A stretch of 64,000 nt of DNA, from NCBI RefSeq assembly GCF_019991125.1, contig NZ_JAGENB010000004.1, positions 372,001-436,000 on the forward strand. The letters are read 5' to 3'. Both the position numbers and the translations under genes were made by a program. The stretch is from Phyllobacterium calauticae (lineage in GTDB: Bacteria; Pseudomonadota; Alphaproteobacteria; Rhizobiales; Rhizobiaceae). Below the pieces are notes generated by a model. It saw only the letters and a program-made list of their open reading frames with translations, did no database searches and had not been told where the DNA came from. Of this stretch, positions 28,982 to 38,668 are shown in pieces; the first letter of the stretch is position 1, and every line of letters starts with the position of its first letter.

Positions 28982-29956
28982 GTGGGATCGAGCAAAGATC
29001 ATATCGGTTTGCGCCAGGTAGAAATTTTTCGCGCCACCATGAAATTTGGTACCGTCACGGCTGCCGCGGCGGCTCTTGGTTCTTCGCAACCAACCATCAC
29101 GCGGGAGTTAGCACGATTGGAGCAACATATCGGCTTTCGCCTGTTTGAACGGCGTCTGCAGAGACTGGTGCCAACAGCCAGAGCGCTCAAGCTTTTTGAG
29201 GAAGTGCAAGCCTCATTCATCGGTCTGGATCGTATCAATGACTTTATCGATCGTCTGCGCGATGCTTCGGAAGAAGTGCTCACAGTCGCTTCTCTTCCGG
29301 CCTTTGCACAGACGATATTGCCTGAAGCGGTCGCGCGATTGAATGCCACCCATCCGGATTTGACACTGCAAATCAGCACGGTTGACCCCCGCAATCAATC
29401 GAGCATTTCCGGTTTTAATTTTGATGTCGGCCTGATCGAGGGTGTCTATACCGAAAGAGATGCGGAATCGCGGATATTGTGGGTGTTCAAGCTCGTCGCC
29501 ATCATGCCACCGGATCATCCTCTGGCACAACGTGACTATGTTGAGCCGCACGATTTCGAGGGCATCAACTTCATCAGTCTCGGCTCTCAGGACCCATACC
29601 GGCTGAGTGTGGAACGTATATTCGACACGGCTGGCACACAAAGACGGCTGTTCCTGTCATCGCAATCGGCCAGCAGCGTGTGCGAACTGGTGCTGAAAGG
29701 GTTGGGTATTTCAATTATCAATCCGCTTACCGCGTTAAGCTATGAAAAATACGGCCTCGTATTAAAACCCTTTTTGCCCGCACAGGATTTTGTGCTGTCC
29801 GTTTTACGTCCAATCAATCGCCCTGTCGTCGCCAGTTCTGATGCGTTGGTGGCGCATTTATCCCAAATATGTGCGCAAACGCATCAAAATCTGGTCCAAA
29901 AACGCTTGGCTGCTTTGGCATCACGCCGGATCGCGTCGAGCACATACCCGTCATGA
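28982..29956 (+). CDS. LysR-family regulator divergent from peptide operon
   Basis: 324-aa regulator with a GTG start at 28982 preceded by GGAGGGC. HTH residues ~10-70 include LRQVEIFRATMKFGTVTAAA and SSQPTITRELARLEQHIGF. The binding domain starts near residue 95. The AT-rich 126-base gap to the divergent hydrolase gene should hold both promoters, so it probably controls the operon at 20788-28855 in response to an imported peptide. Confidence 0.87.
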   Translation: MGSSKDHIGLRQVEIFRATMKFGTVTAAAAALGSSQPTITRELARLEQHIGFRLFERRLQRLVPTARALKLFEEVQASFIGLDRINDFIDRLRDASEEVLTVASLPAFAQTILPEAVARLNATHPDLTLQISTVDPRNQSSISGFNFDVGLIEGVYTERDAESRILWVFKLVAIMPPDHPLAQRDYVEPHDFEGINFISLGSQDPYRLSVERIFDTAGTQRRLFLSSQSASSVCELVLKGLGISIINPLTALSYEKYGLVLKPFLPAQDFVLSVLRPINRPVVASSDALVAHLSQICAQTHQNLVQKRLAALASRRIASSTYPS

Positions 29957-30058
29957 TCGACAGCCCATCACAGCCAGTGCTTGCAGCCAGCGACGGCGAC
30001 GGCGACTTCGTCCAGATGCCAGATACCATCGCTGCAGGCCTGCTTGCGACGCAGCCCG

Positions 30059-30964
30059 TCAGCGGACATCTTTAATCCAGACCGAAAAAGCCTCTATGAC
30101 CGCCGCCCGGGGACTATAAGGCATTGAGACGATGTAGAAACCATAGCCTGGCAACGACAGCGGATGCGCTTTGACGAGCAGACCGGTTTCCAGCTCATGA
30201 CCGACGATGACATCGCTGCAGATCGCGATTCCCTGCCCTGCCAGGACCGCGTCAATCGCGTGCAGTTCTTCCCGAAAGCTCAGATCCCACGCCTTGTCCA
30301 TCTTCAGATTGGGATCGATCGACCGCGCTTTCGACAGCCATTGCCGCCAGGTCGGGGCCTCGGGATCCTTGTTCAACCAATCAAAATGGATCAAAGGAAA
30401 ACGCAGAAGATCCGAGACGCGCTGAGATGCATGGCCGTTGCGCTTGAGCAGATTTGGGCTGCACACTGGAAAAAACGTATCGCGGCAGACCTCCTGCGCA
30501 GGAAAGTCCGAAGGCGGCCTGCGGGCATAGCGGATGGCGACATCCGCTGCCCCGGCGCGCAGATCCAGCACCGCATCGGTCCCGATGATCTCCAACGGGA
30601 CGGTTGGGTTTGCTTCCCGCCACTTTGGCAGACGTGGGACGAGCCATCGACTTGCAAAGGCATTCGGGCTCGTAACCCGCAAAGGCGCCTGCTCGTCCGT
30701 CTCGGCAACGGCAGCGATGGCACCTGCGAGGGCATCAAAGCCATTGCGCAGAGCGGGAAACAGTCGGGCGCCTGCGCTCGTCAACACGAGAGGCCGCGGA
30801 CGCCGCTGAAACAGTTGGCAACCGCACGTCCCTTCCAGCAACCGGATTTGATGACTGATCGCTGTCGGCGTAACGCCAAGCTCCTCTGCAGCCGCCTTGA
30901 AGCTCCCATGCCTCGCAGCCGCCTCGAAGGCGTGCAACGAGCGAAGAGGCGGAAGCTTTCTCAT
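30059..30964 (-). CDS. GcvA-like LysR-family regulator
   Basis: 301-aa regulator opening PPLRSLHAFEAAARHGSFKA and TPTAISHQIRLLEGTCGC, the GcvA/AmpR-type HTH. The effector domain has the usual LRVTSPNAFASRWLVPRL start. It is divergent from the flavoenzyme gene starting at 31070, across about 105 bases, and is the probable regulator of that gene. Confidence 0.87.
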   Translation of the reverse strand: MRKLPPLRSLHAFEAAARHGSFKAAAEELGVTPTAISHQIRLLEGTCGCQLFQRRPRPLVLTSAGARLFPALRNGFDALAGAIAAVAETDEQAPLRVTSPNAFASRWLVPRLPKWREANPTVPLEIIGTDAVLDLRAGAADVAIRYARRPPSDFPAQEVCRDTFFPVCSPNLLKRNGHASQRVSDLLRFPLIHFDWLNKDPEAPTWRQWLSKARSIDPNLKMDKAWDLSFREELHAIDAVLAGQGIAICSDVIVGHELETGLLVKAHPLSLPGYGFYIVSMPYSPRAAVIEAFSVWIKDVR

Positions 30965-31069
30965 GTGGACAATGTAGATGAATTTCTCTCATCCAGCACC
31001 TGAGATCTTCGACATTGCAGTTGGCTGCGGGCCTATGAGACCATGCGGAAAGCTAGGAGGCATACAACG

Positions 31070-32470
31070 ATGGAGTTGAAGAGGCCAATTGACCATCCAA
31101 CGGGCACATATCCGCCCGGCACTGCAGCTATCGAGAAGCTTCGGCAAGGCCTTCGGGGCGACCTGATCATTCCAGGAGACGCCGTCTACGATGAAGCGCG
31201 CAGGGTCTGGAACGGGGCAATCGATAGGCGGCCGGCCCTGATTGTCTACTGCGTCGACGCCAACGACGTGATCCAGGCCGTGACCTTCGCTCGGACGCAC
31301 AACTGTCTTGTGGCGGTTAGAAGTGGCGGCCACAACGTCGCGGGCCTGTCGGTCTGTGATGCCGGCATGGTTATCGATCTCTCGCGCATGAAGCGCATCG
31401 CGGTCGATCCCGTCAGCCGCGTCGCCCATGCCGAGGCTGGTCTGAGTCTGGGCGAGTTCGATACGGCAACGCAGGCTTACGGTCTGGCGACGACGATGGG
31501 TGTTAACAGCGACACCGGCATCGCAGGGCTCACACTGGGTGGCGGTTTCGGCAAGCTCGGCCGCAAATATGGTTTGACTTGTGACAATCTCATCGCGGCC
31601 GACGTCGTCACTGCTGACGGGAGGCTGCTGAGGGCAAGCGCCGCTGATCATTCCGATCTATTCTGGGGGTTGCAGGGCGGTGGGGGCAATTTCGGAATCG
31701 TGACGGCGTTTGAGTACGCGCTTCATCCTGTCGGTCCGTCCCTTCTCGTCGGTTCGGTGCTTCACCGATACGATCAGGCCCGCGAGGCGATCCGCTTTTA
31801 TGACGATTTTGCCCGCAAAGCGCCGGACGAACTAAGCGTCGACGCGGCGCTTGTGACGATGCAATCGGGCGAACGGTTCTTCAGCGTTTCGGCCTGCTAT
31901 GTCGGACCGCCCGAATCCGGTAAGCCAATCCTCGCGCCTCTGATGGCGTTCGGCACGCCCGTGGAAAGCAGCCTCGGAGCCATCCCCTACCTTCAGATCC
32001 AGTCGAGGGGCGACGCCATTTTTCCCCGCGGGCGCCGCTACTACTGGAAAGCCCAGTTCCTCAATGAAATCAGTAGTTCCGCTATCGATGCGCTGCTCGA
32101 GGCCTATGCGGGCGCTCCCTCTGCCACCTCGCTCTTGGTCTTCCAGCAGGTCGGCGGCGCTATCGCCCGCGTGCCAAAATCTGCAGCACCCTACGCCAAT
32201 CGTGATGCGCTCTATGACTGTTTCCCGATCGCGATCTGGGATGATCCGGCGGATGACGAAGCAAACATCCAATGGGCTCGCGCGATGTGGAGCGCCATCA
32301 GGCCATATGCGACCGGCGGCGTCTATGCAAACAACCTCGGCGATGAGGGCGACGACCGCGTGCGCCAGGCCTATGGCGAGAACTATGCCCGCCTGGTGGC
32401 GCTCAAAACCAAATATGATCCGGCCAATTTGTTTCGGCTGAACCAGAATATCCCGCCGAATGCATCTTGA
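31070..32470 (+). CDS. FAD-linked oxidoreductase, berberine-bridge (BBE) type
   Basis: 466-aa oxidase with an N-terminal PCMH FAD-binding domain and a C-terminal BBE segment (YANNLGDEGDDRVRQAYGEN). RSGGHNVAG carries His88, the usual 8-alpha-FAD attachment. At the place of the second, cysteinyl attachment the sequence reads GVNSDTGIAGLTLGGG without Cys, so FAD is probably held by the His only. The ATG at 31070 follows AGGAGG by about 10 bases; an upstream ATG at 31043 lacks such a site. Relatives oxidise sugars, alkaloids or aromatic alcohols with oxygen. The substrate here is unknown. No signal peptide is seen. Confidence 0.85.
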   Translation: MELKRPIDHPTGTYPPGTAAIEKLRQGLRGDLIIPGDAVYDEARRVWNGAIDRRPALIVYCVDANDVIQAVTFARTHNCLVAVRSGGHNVAGLSVCDAGMVIDLSRMKRIAVDPVSRVAHAEAGLSLGEFDTATQAYGLATTMGVNSDTGIAGLTLGGGFGKLGRKYGLTCDNLIAADVVTADGRLLRASAADHSDLFWGLQGGGGNFGIVTAFEYALHPVGPSLLVGSVLHRYDQAREAIRFYDDFARKAPDELSVDAALVTMQSGERFFSVSACYVGPPESGKPILAPLMAFGTPVESSLGAIPYLQIQSRGDAIFPRGRRYYWKAQFLNEISSSAIDALLEAYAGAPSATSLLVFQQVGGAIARVPKSAAPYANRDALYDCFPIAIWDDPADDEANIQWARAMWSAIRPYATGGVYANNLGDEGDDRVRQAYGENYARLVALKTKYDPANLFRLNQNIPPNAS

Positions 32471-32941
32471 TCATTGATGCGCAGCGACTTCGACAGGATA
32501 AGGTGTTGGAGTCTTTAGATGGATGCAGGTGCGCTGTCGCTGGACCAGCCTTGCCGCTGCCAAGGATGAGGGTGACTTGGATAAAAGGAATGGTGAGACG
32601 ATCAGTATTATCGGCCATTTTCAAAGGATCGCTACCTTTCATCGTCCATCTGAGGTAGCTTTCCCACGTTCGGTTCTGCACGCACCACCGCCTCAATGCC
32701 GGATTGCGCCAGTTCCGGTTAAACGTGCCAAATTATACCGGCACCGGCCCCAGTCCGCCATCCCCTGCCATAAGGCGCCCCAGACACTTCAGCCTATCGA
32801 AATTGTAGCTTTGGGCTACATATTCGTAATAGCCTGCAGTGCGAAGGTATCAAAATGCCAATCCCACACAGTAGGGCATAATCGGGACAGTGTTTTCAGC
32901 CCAACGAACTTCCCGTTCCCCTAGCGGGCATTATTGCAGAA
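32471..32941. other. non-coding stretch, nothing recognised
   Basis: About 470 bases with short open frames only and no recognisable protein, RNA or repeat. It lies between the flavoenzyme gene and a transposase remnant, and looks like degraded sequence at the edge of a past insertion. Confidence 0.4.
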
Positions 32942-33205
32942 ATGCCCAAGCACCCCTTCGCTGACAAGCTGCGCTCATATGGAGCCGCAAAGCGCCAGGT
33001 CATGCCGCATATCGAACACCGGCCTCACAAAGAGCTCAACAACCGTGCGCAGAATTCTCATCTGCCCTTTCGAAAACGGGCGCGAACACGGCAAGCGTTT
33101 CGGTCCATCGGGTCCTTATAACAATTTCTGACAATCTTTTCCGCAGCCCGTAACCTCTTCCGAACCGCAATGATACCCTTCCGCGCCTTAAATCGAACAA
33201 TGTGA
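32942..33205 (+). pseudogene. IS6-family transposase C-terminal remnant
   Basis: In one frame, ADKLRSYGAAKRQVMP then EHRPHKELNNRAQNSH and KRARTRQAFRSIGSL closely follow the C-terminus of IS6/IS26-type transposases (DKL-SYGAAKRE-MP...RAENSHQPTRRRER). A TAA at 33119-33121 interrupts it, and the frame continues QQFLTIFSAARNLF to a stop at 33203-33205. The DDE catalytic core and both terminal inverted repeats are missing, so this is an inactive fragment marking an old insertion. Confidence 0.72.
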
Positions 33206-33263
33206 CACCACTCTTGACAGCCGTCATTAATTTATAAAGATTAGAAAATAATAGGGAGGAAGC

Positions 33264-34394
33264 ATGGGCATCCATCATGGCGCCATACTGCGCATCCTGC
33301 GCGATGACGGCCCTCAGTCGAGGGCGGAGTTGGCGCGGCGGACTGCCCTGTCGCCGACCGCGTTAACCCATCTGACCGCACAACTACTGAAGGATGGAAC
33401 GGTCACGGAACTCACCCAGGCGGTCGCCAGCGGTGCGCCTGTCGGCCGGCCCGCCGTCAATGTCGCGCTCGTGCCGGACGCAAATGCGATGGTTGGCGTG
33501 CATCTCGGCGCTGGCACCATCCACGCCACGATCACCGATCTCAAGGCCACACCGAAGGTCAAGGCTTCGCTGTACTTCGACACGGCCAGCAGCGAGCCGA
33601 CGGCAGTGATCCGGCAAGTCGTCAAGACCGTCGAGGGGCTGATCAAAAAGTCGGGCGTCGATCGCTCTCGGCTTCTCGGCCTCGGGCTCGGCGTGCCCGG
33701 CCCGGTCGATACGGAACGCCGCCGCAACCTCCTGTCGATCAACTATGACTGGAAGGATGTTCCGTTCGCCGACGAGCTGGAAACCATGCTGAGCATGCCG
33801 GTGGTGGTCGAACACAATGTCAGCGCCATGGCGTTGGCGGAATCGCGCTACGGCATCGGGCGCAACGCCACCGCCCTGCTTTACATCTACCTGCGCACCG
33901 GTCTTGGCGCCGGCCTCGTGATCAACGGCCGGCCGTTCCGTCCGGGCGGCCATGGCGCCGTCGAGCTTGGCCATATCCAGGTCGTCGAGCACGGCGAACT
34001 CTGCTCCTGCGGCAGCACCGGCTGCTTGGAGACATTTCTCTCCGAGGGAGCGCTCACTCGCGCCGTCAACATCGACAAGCCGCATCCGCGCCAGTTGCTT
34101 GCGGTGGTTGAGCGGCACCCCGATGTCTGGAACGCCGCATTGCGGCACTTGACGACGGCAATCGCCAGCGCGACCAATTTGCTCAACCCCGACCTGATCG
34201 TCTTTGGTGGCCATCTGGCCGAGGCGCCCGAGAGCTTCATCGACAGCATCCGCAAAAGCGTTCCACCGCGCGTGCTGCCACCCATGCGCGACGCGCTGCG
34301 CTTCGAGAGATCGAGCCTCGGCAATGGCGGCGGTGCCATTGGCGGCGCGGCCGCGGCGCTCGATCAGCTTTTCTATTCCGGGGTATCGCGATGA
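33264..34394 (+). CDS. ROK-family transcriptional regulator
   Basis: 376-aa NagC/Mlc-like regulator. HTH residues ~8-55 include [20 protein letters not shown]. The sugar-kinase-like domain has [27 protein letters not shown] and the zinc-binding motif [10 protein letters not shown]. It is the first gene of a five-gene operon. Its stop overlaps the permease start (ATGA). ROK regulators normally respond to a sugar, which hints that the sulfated substrate of this operon is a carbohydrate. Codon use is visibly GC-richer than in the flanking genes. Confidence 0.87.
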   Translation: MGIHHGAILRILRDDGPQSRAELARRTALSPTALTHLTAQLLKDGTVTELTQAVASGAPVGRPAVNVALVPDANAMVGVHLGAGTIHATITDLKATPKVKASLYFDTASSEPTAVIRQVVKTVEGLIKKSGVDRSRLLGLGLGVPGPVDTERRRNLLSINYDWKDVPFADELETMLSMPVVVEHNVSAMALAESRYGIGRNATALLYIYLRTGLGAGLVINGRPFRPGGHGAVELGHIQVVEHGELCSCGSTGCLETFLSEGALTRAVNIDKPHPRQLLAVVERHPDVWNAALRHLTTAIASATNLLNPDLIVFGGHLAEAPESFIDSIRKSVPPRVLPPMRDALRFERSSLGNGGGAIGGAAAALDQLFYSGVSR

Positions 34395-35194
34395 ACGCGC
34401 CGCCGAAGACAGCGCGCCAGCCCGACCGCGTGGCAAAGGCCCGCGCCCCCGATTTCCAGGGTCTCGGACTCAACTTCGTCGGGCTCGTCGCCGGTATCGC
34501 CGTATGGTGGGTGCTGACTGCCAGCGGCGCGGTCGGGCTGCCGCCGCCACCGGACGTCGCGCGCAAATTCGTCGATCTCGTCGCCAACGGCCAGCTTGCT
34601 ACCGACATCGTCTCGAGCCTTGCCCGCGTGCTCAGCGGCTTCCTCATCGGTGTCATCCTTGCCATTCCCGTCGGTTTCGTCATGGGCTGGTACAAGGTCG
34701 CGCGCTCGCTCATAGAGCCGTACCTGCAGTTTTTCAGGATGATCCCGCCGCTCGCCATCATCCCGCTGGCGATCGTAACGATGGGCATCGACGAGACACC
34801 AAAAATCTTCGTTATTTTCCTGGCATCGTTCCTCGCCAGCGTCGTCGCCACCTACCAGGGCGTCATCAGCGTCGACAGGACAATGATCAACGCCGCGCGC
34901 GTGCTGGGTGCGAAGGACCTGACGATCTTCCTGCGCATCGTCATTCCGGCCTCCACCCCATTCATCCTGGTCGGCGTGCGCATTGGCCTCGGCTCGGCCT
35001 GGGCGACGCTGGTGGCGGCAGAGTTGATCGCGGCGCAGACCGGGCTCGGCTACCGCATGCAGCAGGCGCAGCTCTATTACGATCTTCCGACCATCTTCGT
35101 CAGCCTGATCGCCATCGGCATCCTAGGCCTTGCCATGGATCGCCTGCTGCTGGCGATCGAACGTCGACTGACTGTCTGGCAGGAGCGCGCGTGA
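34391..35194 (+). CDS. sulfonate/sulfate-ester type ABC permease (SsuC/TauC/AtsC-like)
   Basis: 267-aa inner-membrane permease of the nitrate/sulfonate/taurine importer group. It has about six hydrophobic segments and the coupling loop [20 protein letters not shown] with the EAA-type signature near residue 175. It overlaps both neighbours by a few bases (ATGA junctions), so it is translated together with the regulator and the ATPase. Confidence 0.88.
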   Translation: MNAPPKTARQPDRVAKARAPDFQGLGLNFVGLVAGIAVWWVLTASGAVGLPPPPDVARKFVDLVANGQLATDIVSSLARVLSGFLIGVILAIPVGFVMGWYKVARSLIEPYLQFFRMIPPLAIIPLAIVTMGIDETPKIFVIFLASFLASVVATYQGVISVDRTMINAARVLGAKDLTIFLRIVIPASTPFILVGVRIGLGSAWATLVAAELIAAQTGLGYRMQQAQLYYDLPTIFVSLIAIGILGLAMDRLLLAIERRLTVWQERA

Positions 35195-35952
35195 TGCAGC
35201 AGAAGATCGTCTTCAAAAATGTGACCCGGCGCTTCGACCTCAGGGACAATACCTTCGTTGCGCTGGACCGTTTCTCGCTTGATGTCGCCGATGGCGAATT
35301 CATCACCGTGGTCGGTCCTTCCGGCTGCGGCAAGTCGACGGCGCTCAACATCGCCGCCGGGCTACTGGCACCCAGCGACGGCGAGGTGCTGGTGGACGGA
35401 CATACGGTCGACGGACCTGGCCCCGAACGCGGCATGATCTTCCAACAATACGCGCTCTTTCCCTGGCTGACTGTGCGCGAGAACGTCGAATTTGGGCTAC
35501 GGGTCAAGGGCGAACCGGCGGCGCGACGGCGCGAGAAGGCCAGCTATTTCATCGATCTGGTCGGCCTCGGCGATTTCGCCGACGCACTGCCGAAAACCTT
35601 GTCCGGCGGCATGAAGCAGCGCTGCGCCATCGCCCGTGCCTATGCGGTCGACCCGTCGGTGCTGCTCATGGACGAGCCGTTCGGCGCGCTCGACGCGCTG
35701 ACGCGCGTGCAGATGCAGGACCAGTTGCTGGAAACCTGGAGCCGCGAGCGCCGTACGGTGATGTTCATCACGCATGACGTCGATGAGGCCGTCTATCTCG
35801 CCAACCGCGTCATCGTCATGGCGGCGCGCCCGGGACGGCTGAAGGAGATCATAACGGTCGACCTGCCCTATCCCAGAACCGAGGAAATCCGGCTTTCGAC
35901 CGAATTCACGGCCATCCGCAACCGCGTCTGGCACGCGGTCTATCACCAGTAA
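35194..35952 (+). CDS. sulfonate/sulfate-ester type ABC ATP-binding protein (SsuB/TauB-like)
   Basis: 252-aa ATPase starting at the ATG overlapping the permease stop at 35192-35196. The open frame extends far upstream, but that part is out of frame with two real genes. Walker A GPSGCGKSTALNIAAG, Q-loop IFQQYALFPWLTV, signature LSGGMKQRCAIARAY, Walker B LLMDEPFGALD and H-loop THDVDEAVYL are all present. Confidence 0.9.
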   Translation: MQQKIVFKNVTRRFDLRDNTFVALDRFSLDVADGEFITVVGPSGCGKSTALNIAAGLLAPSDGEVLVDGHTVDGPGPERGMIFQQYALFPWLTVRENVEFGLRVKGEPAARRREKASYFIDLVGLGDFADALPKTLSGGMKQRCAIARAYAVDPSVLLMDEPFGALDALTRVQMQDQLLETWSRERRTVMFITHDVDEAVYLANRVIVMAARPGRLKEIITVDLPYPRTEEIRLSTEFTAIRNRVWHAVYHQ

Positions 35953-35976
35953 CGACAGACAAGGAGGAGGAACGAC

Positions 35977-36951
35977 ATGATACTGACACGAAGACATTTC
36001 ATCACCTCATCGGCTGCGGCCGTCGCGTTCGCGGCGGGAAGCGCTGGCACCAGAGCCGCCGGCCTTCCGGCGCGCATTGGCTATAATGGCGATTTCTGGG
36101 GTGCGAGCGTCGCCGGCGTCGCAAGCGACCAGGGCTTCTTCACCAAGCATGGCGTCGATGCCAACACCAAGGTGTTCACCAACGGACCAATCCAGGTCCA
36201 GGCGCTCGGTGCCAACAGCCTGGAATTCGGCTATCTCGGGCCTGGCGCGCTTTGGCTGCCGGCGACCGGCAAGGCCAAGATCATCGCCGTGAACGATGTC
36301 GGCTTCTCTGATCGCGTGATCGCGCAGGCCGGCATCAAGTCGATCGCCGATCTCAAGGGTAAGAAGGTCGCCATCGCTGCGGGAACTTCGGGCGACATGC
36401 TGCTGCGCCTGGCGCTGAAAAAGGCCGGCATGGCGATGACCGACCTCAACATCGTGCAGATGGACCCGAGCACCATCGTCGCCGCCTTCTCATCGAAGCA
36501 GGTCGATGCCGCCGGCATCTGGTACCCATTCGTCGGCATCATCGGCAAGAATGTGCCGAACCTAGTCGAATTAGCCAAGAACGACGACTTCTACCCGGCA
36601 ACGACATTCCCCAGCGTGTTCATCGCCCGCAACGATCTCGTCGAAAGCAATCCCGATCTGGTCAAGCGGGTGACCGGTGCCATCAAGGAGGCGCAGGATT
36701 TTCGCGCCGCCAATCAGGAGAAGTCGATCGAGATCACCGCCAAGCTGCTCGGCATTCCGGCCGATCAGCTCAAGGTCGAGGCCGGCTATGGCCGTTTCAT
36801 GACCTCGGCCGAACTGGTGAAGCTGACCAAGGATGGCACTGTCGACGGTTGGTTCAAGACCATGAATGACCTGTTCAAGACCTTCGGCAAGTTCGACACC
36901 TCGCTCGACCCCAAAGACTATTATCTCGGCGACCAGTACATCGCGGCCTGA
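35977..36951 (+). CDS. ABC transporter substrate-binding protein (SsuA/TauA-like), Tat leader
   Basis: 324-aa periplasmic binding protein. The N-terminus has TRRHF followed by a hydrophobic stretch and an Ala-rich cleavage region, a twin-arginine signal. The mature part starts near LPARIGYNGDFWGASVAG and contains the NMT1/SsuA-type SIADLKGKKVAIAAGTSGD. It lies 24 bases after the ATPase and about 95 before the sulfatase. The ligand is probably a sulfate ester or sulfonate. Confidence 0.87.
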   Translation: MILTRRHFITSSAAAVAFAAGSAGTRAAGLPARIGYNGDFWGASVAGVASDQGFFTKHGVDANTKVFTNGPIQVQALGANSLEFGYLGPGALWLPATGKAKIIAVNDVGFSDRVIAQAGIKSIADLKGKKVAIAAGTSGDMLLRLALKKAGMAMTDLNIVQMDPSTIVAAFSSKQVDAAGIWYPFVGIIGKNVPNLVELAKNDDFYPATTFPSVFIARNDLVESNPDLVKRVTGAIKEAQDFRAANQEKSIEITAKLLGIPADQLKVEAGYGRFMTSAELVKLTKDGTVDGWFKTMNDLFKTFGKFDTSLDPKDYYLGDQYIAA

Positions 36952-37045
36952 CCGCGACGACCGGACACGCCATTGAATCGGGCCGGACAAGTCCGGCCCC
37001 GGTACCGACCCACAGTAAACGGCAATGCGCAGAGGCGGGTATACC

Positions 37046-38542
37046 ATGAACGTACTTTACATCGACATCGACAGCCTGAGACGCGACCATCTCGGCTGCT
37101 ACGGCTATCATCGCAACACCTCGCCAGTCATCGACAGTCTCGCCCGCGATGGTATCCGCTTCGACAATGTCTATGTTTCCGACGTGCCCTGTCATCCCTC
37201 GCGCACGGCGCTGTGGAGCGGGCGGCACGGCATGAAAACCGGCGTGGTCGGACATGGTGGCACCGCCTGCGAGCCGTTCCGCGAGGGCGCCGAGCGCGCC
37301 TGGGCCGGAACCTTCTACGAGGAAGGCTGGATGCGCGCGCTGCGCGACCTCGACTACCACACCACCACGATCAGCAGCTTCGGCGAGCGGCACGGCTGCT
37401 GGCACTGGTATGCCGGCTTCAATGAGATCATCAACCCCGGCAAGGCCGGCATGGAAAACGCCGATGAGGTCTCTAACTTGGCTGTTGACTGGCTGAAGCG
37501 CAATGGCTCGGCCAAAAAATGGTTCCTGCACGTCAATGTCTGGGATCCGCATACCCCCTACCGCGCGCCGGACGCCTTTGGCGACCCCTTCGCCAGCGAA
37601 CCGCTGCCCGAATGGATGACGAAGGAGGTGTTTGCCAAGAGCCATGCCGGCTACGGCCCGCATAGCCCGCAGGAGCCCTCCGGCTTCGATGTCGAGCCCG
37701 GCGGATCAAAATACCGGCGCATGCCGAGCCCGATCAGCGACATGGATCGTGTCAAGGCATGGTTCGATGGCTATGACACCGGCATACTATATGCCGACCA
37801 CCATGTCGGGCTGATCATCGACGAGCTGAAACGCCAAGGCCTGTTCGACCAGACGATCATCGTCATCGGCGCCGACCATGGCGAGAATCTCGGCGAGCTC
37901 AATGTTTGGGCCGACCACCAGACCGCCGATGAGTTCACCTGCAACGTGCCGCTGGTGATCCGCTGGCCGGGCGCTGACGCACCACGCGGCGTCAACCACG
38001 GCCTGCACTATCATTTCGACTGGGCCGCGACGCTGGTCGACCGGCTGGGTGGCACCGTGCCGCCAGTGTGGGACGGGCGTTCCTTCGCCCCGGCTTTGCA
38101 ATCAGGTCAGGATGGCGGCCGCGATTTTCTGGTGCTGAGCCAGGGCGCCTGGGCGGTGCAGCGCGGCGTGCGGTTCCGGCTTCAGGCCGCCGACTGGATC
38201 ATGCTGCGCACCTATCACGACGGTTACAAGGATTTCGGACCGGTCGCGCTTTTCAATCTGAGCGAAGATCCGCACGAACAGCACGATCTCGCGGCATCAC
38301 GCCCCGACATCGTCGCCCATGCCAGCCAGCTGCTCGAGGACTGGCGAACCGCAATGGCCGTGAGCGGCGACAACGACGTCGATCCGCTGGTGACGGTGAT
38401 GCGCGAAGGTGGACCGTTCCACACAAAGGGCGAACTCCCAGCCTATCTGAAGAGACTGCGCGCCACCGGCCGCGCGGCCGCGGCGGCCGCGCTTGAGACG
38501 CGCCACCCTGCCCTGGCACCGCGCCGCCGATCGTTGAACTGA
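37046..38542 (+). CDS. sulfatase (type I, Cys-type)
   Basis: 498-aa sulfatase of the alkaline phosphatase superfamily. The nucleophile motif CHPSRTALWSG (Cys49-x-Pro-Ser-Arg53) should be converted to formylglycine by a separate enzyme, which is not in the window. Metal ligands sit in YIDIDSLRRDH and VIGADHGENLGE. It has no signal peptide, so it acts in the cytoplasm on imported substrate. The ATG at 37046 is chosen over 37025 because AGGCGGG precedes it and the protein starts directly at the metal-binding strand. It closes the ROK-ABC operon, which resembles arylsulfatase ats loci in logic. Confidence 0.88.
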   Translation: MNVLYIDIDSLRRDHLGCYGYHRNTSPVIDSLARDGIRFDNVYVSDVPCHPSRTALWSGRHGMKTGVVGHGGTACEPFREGAERAWAGTFYEEGWMRALRDLDYHTTTISSFGERHGCWHWYAGFNEIINPGKAGMENADEVSNLAVDWLKRNGSAKKWFLHVNVWDPHTPYRAPDAFGDPFASEPLPEWMTKEVFAKSHAGYGPHSPQEPSGFDVEPGGSKYRRMPSPISDMDRVKAWFDGYDTGILYADHHVGLIIDELKRQGLFDQTIIVIGADHGENLGELNVWADHQTADEFTCNVPLVIRWPGADAPRGVNHGLHYHFDWAATLVDRLGGTVPPVWDGRSFAPALQSGQDGGRDFLVLSQGAWAVQRGVRFRLQAADWIMLRTYHDGYKDFGPVALFNLSEDPHEQHDLAASRPDIVAHASQLLEDWRTAMAVSGDNDVDPLVTVMREGGPFHTKGELPAYLKRLRATGRAAAAAALETRHPALAPRRRSLN

Positions 38543-38668
38543 AGCAGGATCTCGTTGCCCAGGGAACGCCACTTTCGGCAATATTGGTCCGCCCAGCCCT
38601 ATTTCTCGCAGGCATTCATTGATATAGTCTGCCTTGCACGACGTTGAAAAACCGCTGCTTGTTTCTGG

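Noticed and set aside
29869-30075. Short open frame ending GDGDFVQMPDTIAAGLLATQ
   Set aside because: It recalls sequence found beside some insertion elements, but it overlaps the LysR 3' end and is too short to support as an insertion remnant.
33384-34436. A 350-codon open frame on the minus strand
   Set aside because: It is antisense to the ROK regulator with no recognisable domain.
34204-35193. Upstream extension of the sulfonate-type ATPase frame
   Set aside because: This part overlaps the ROK gene and permease in another frame and is Arg/Pro/Ala-rich; the ATPase starts at 35194.
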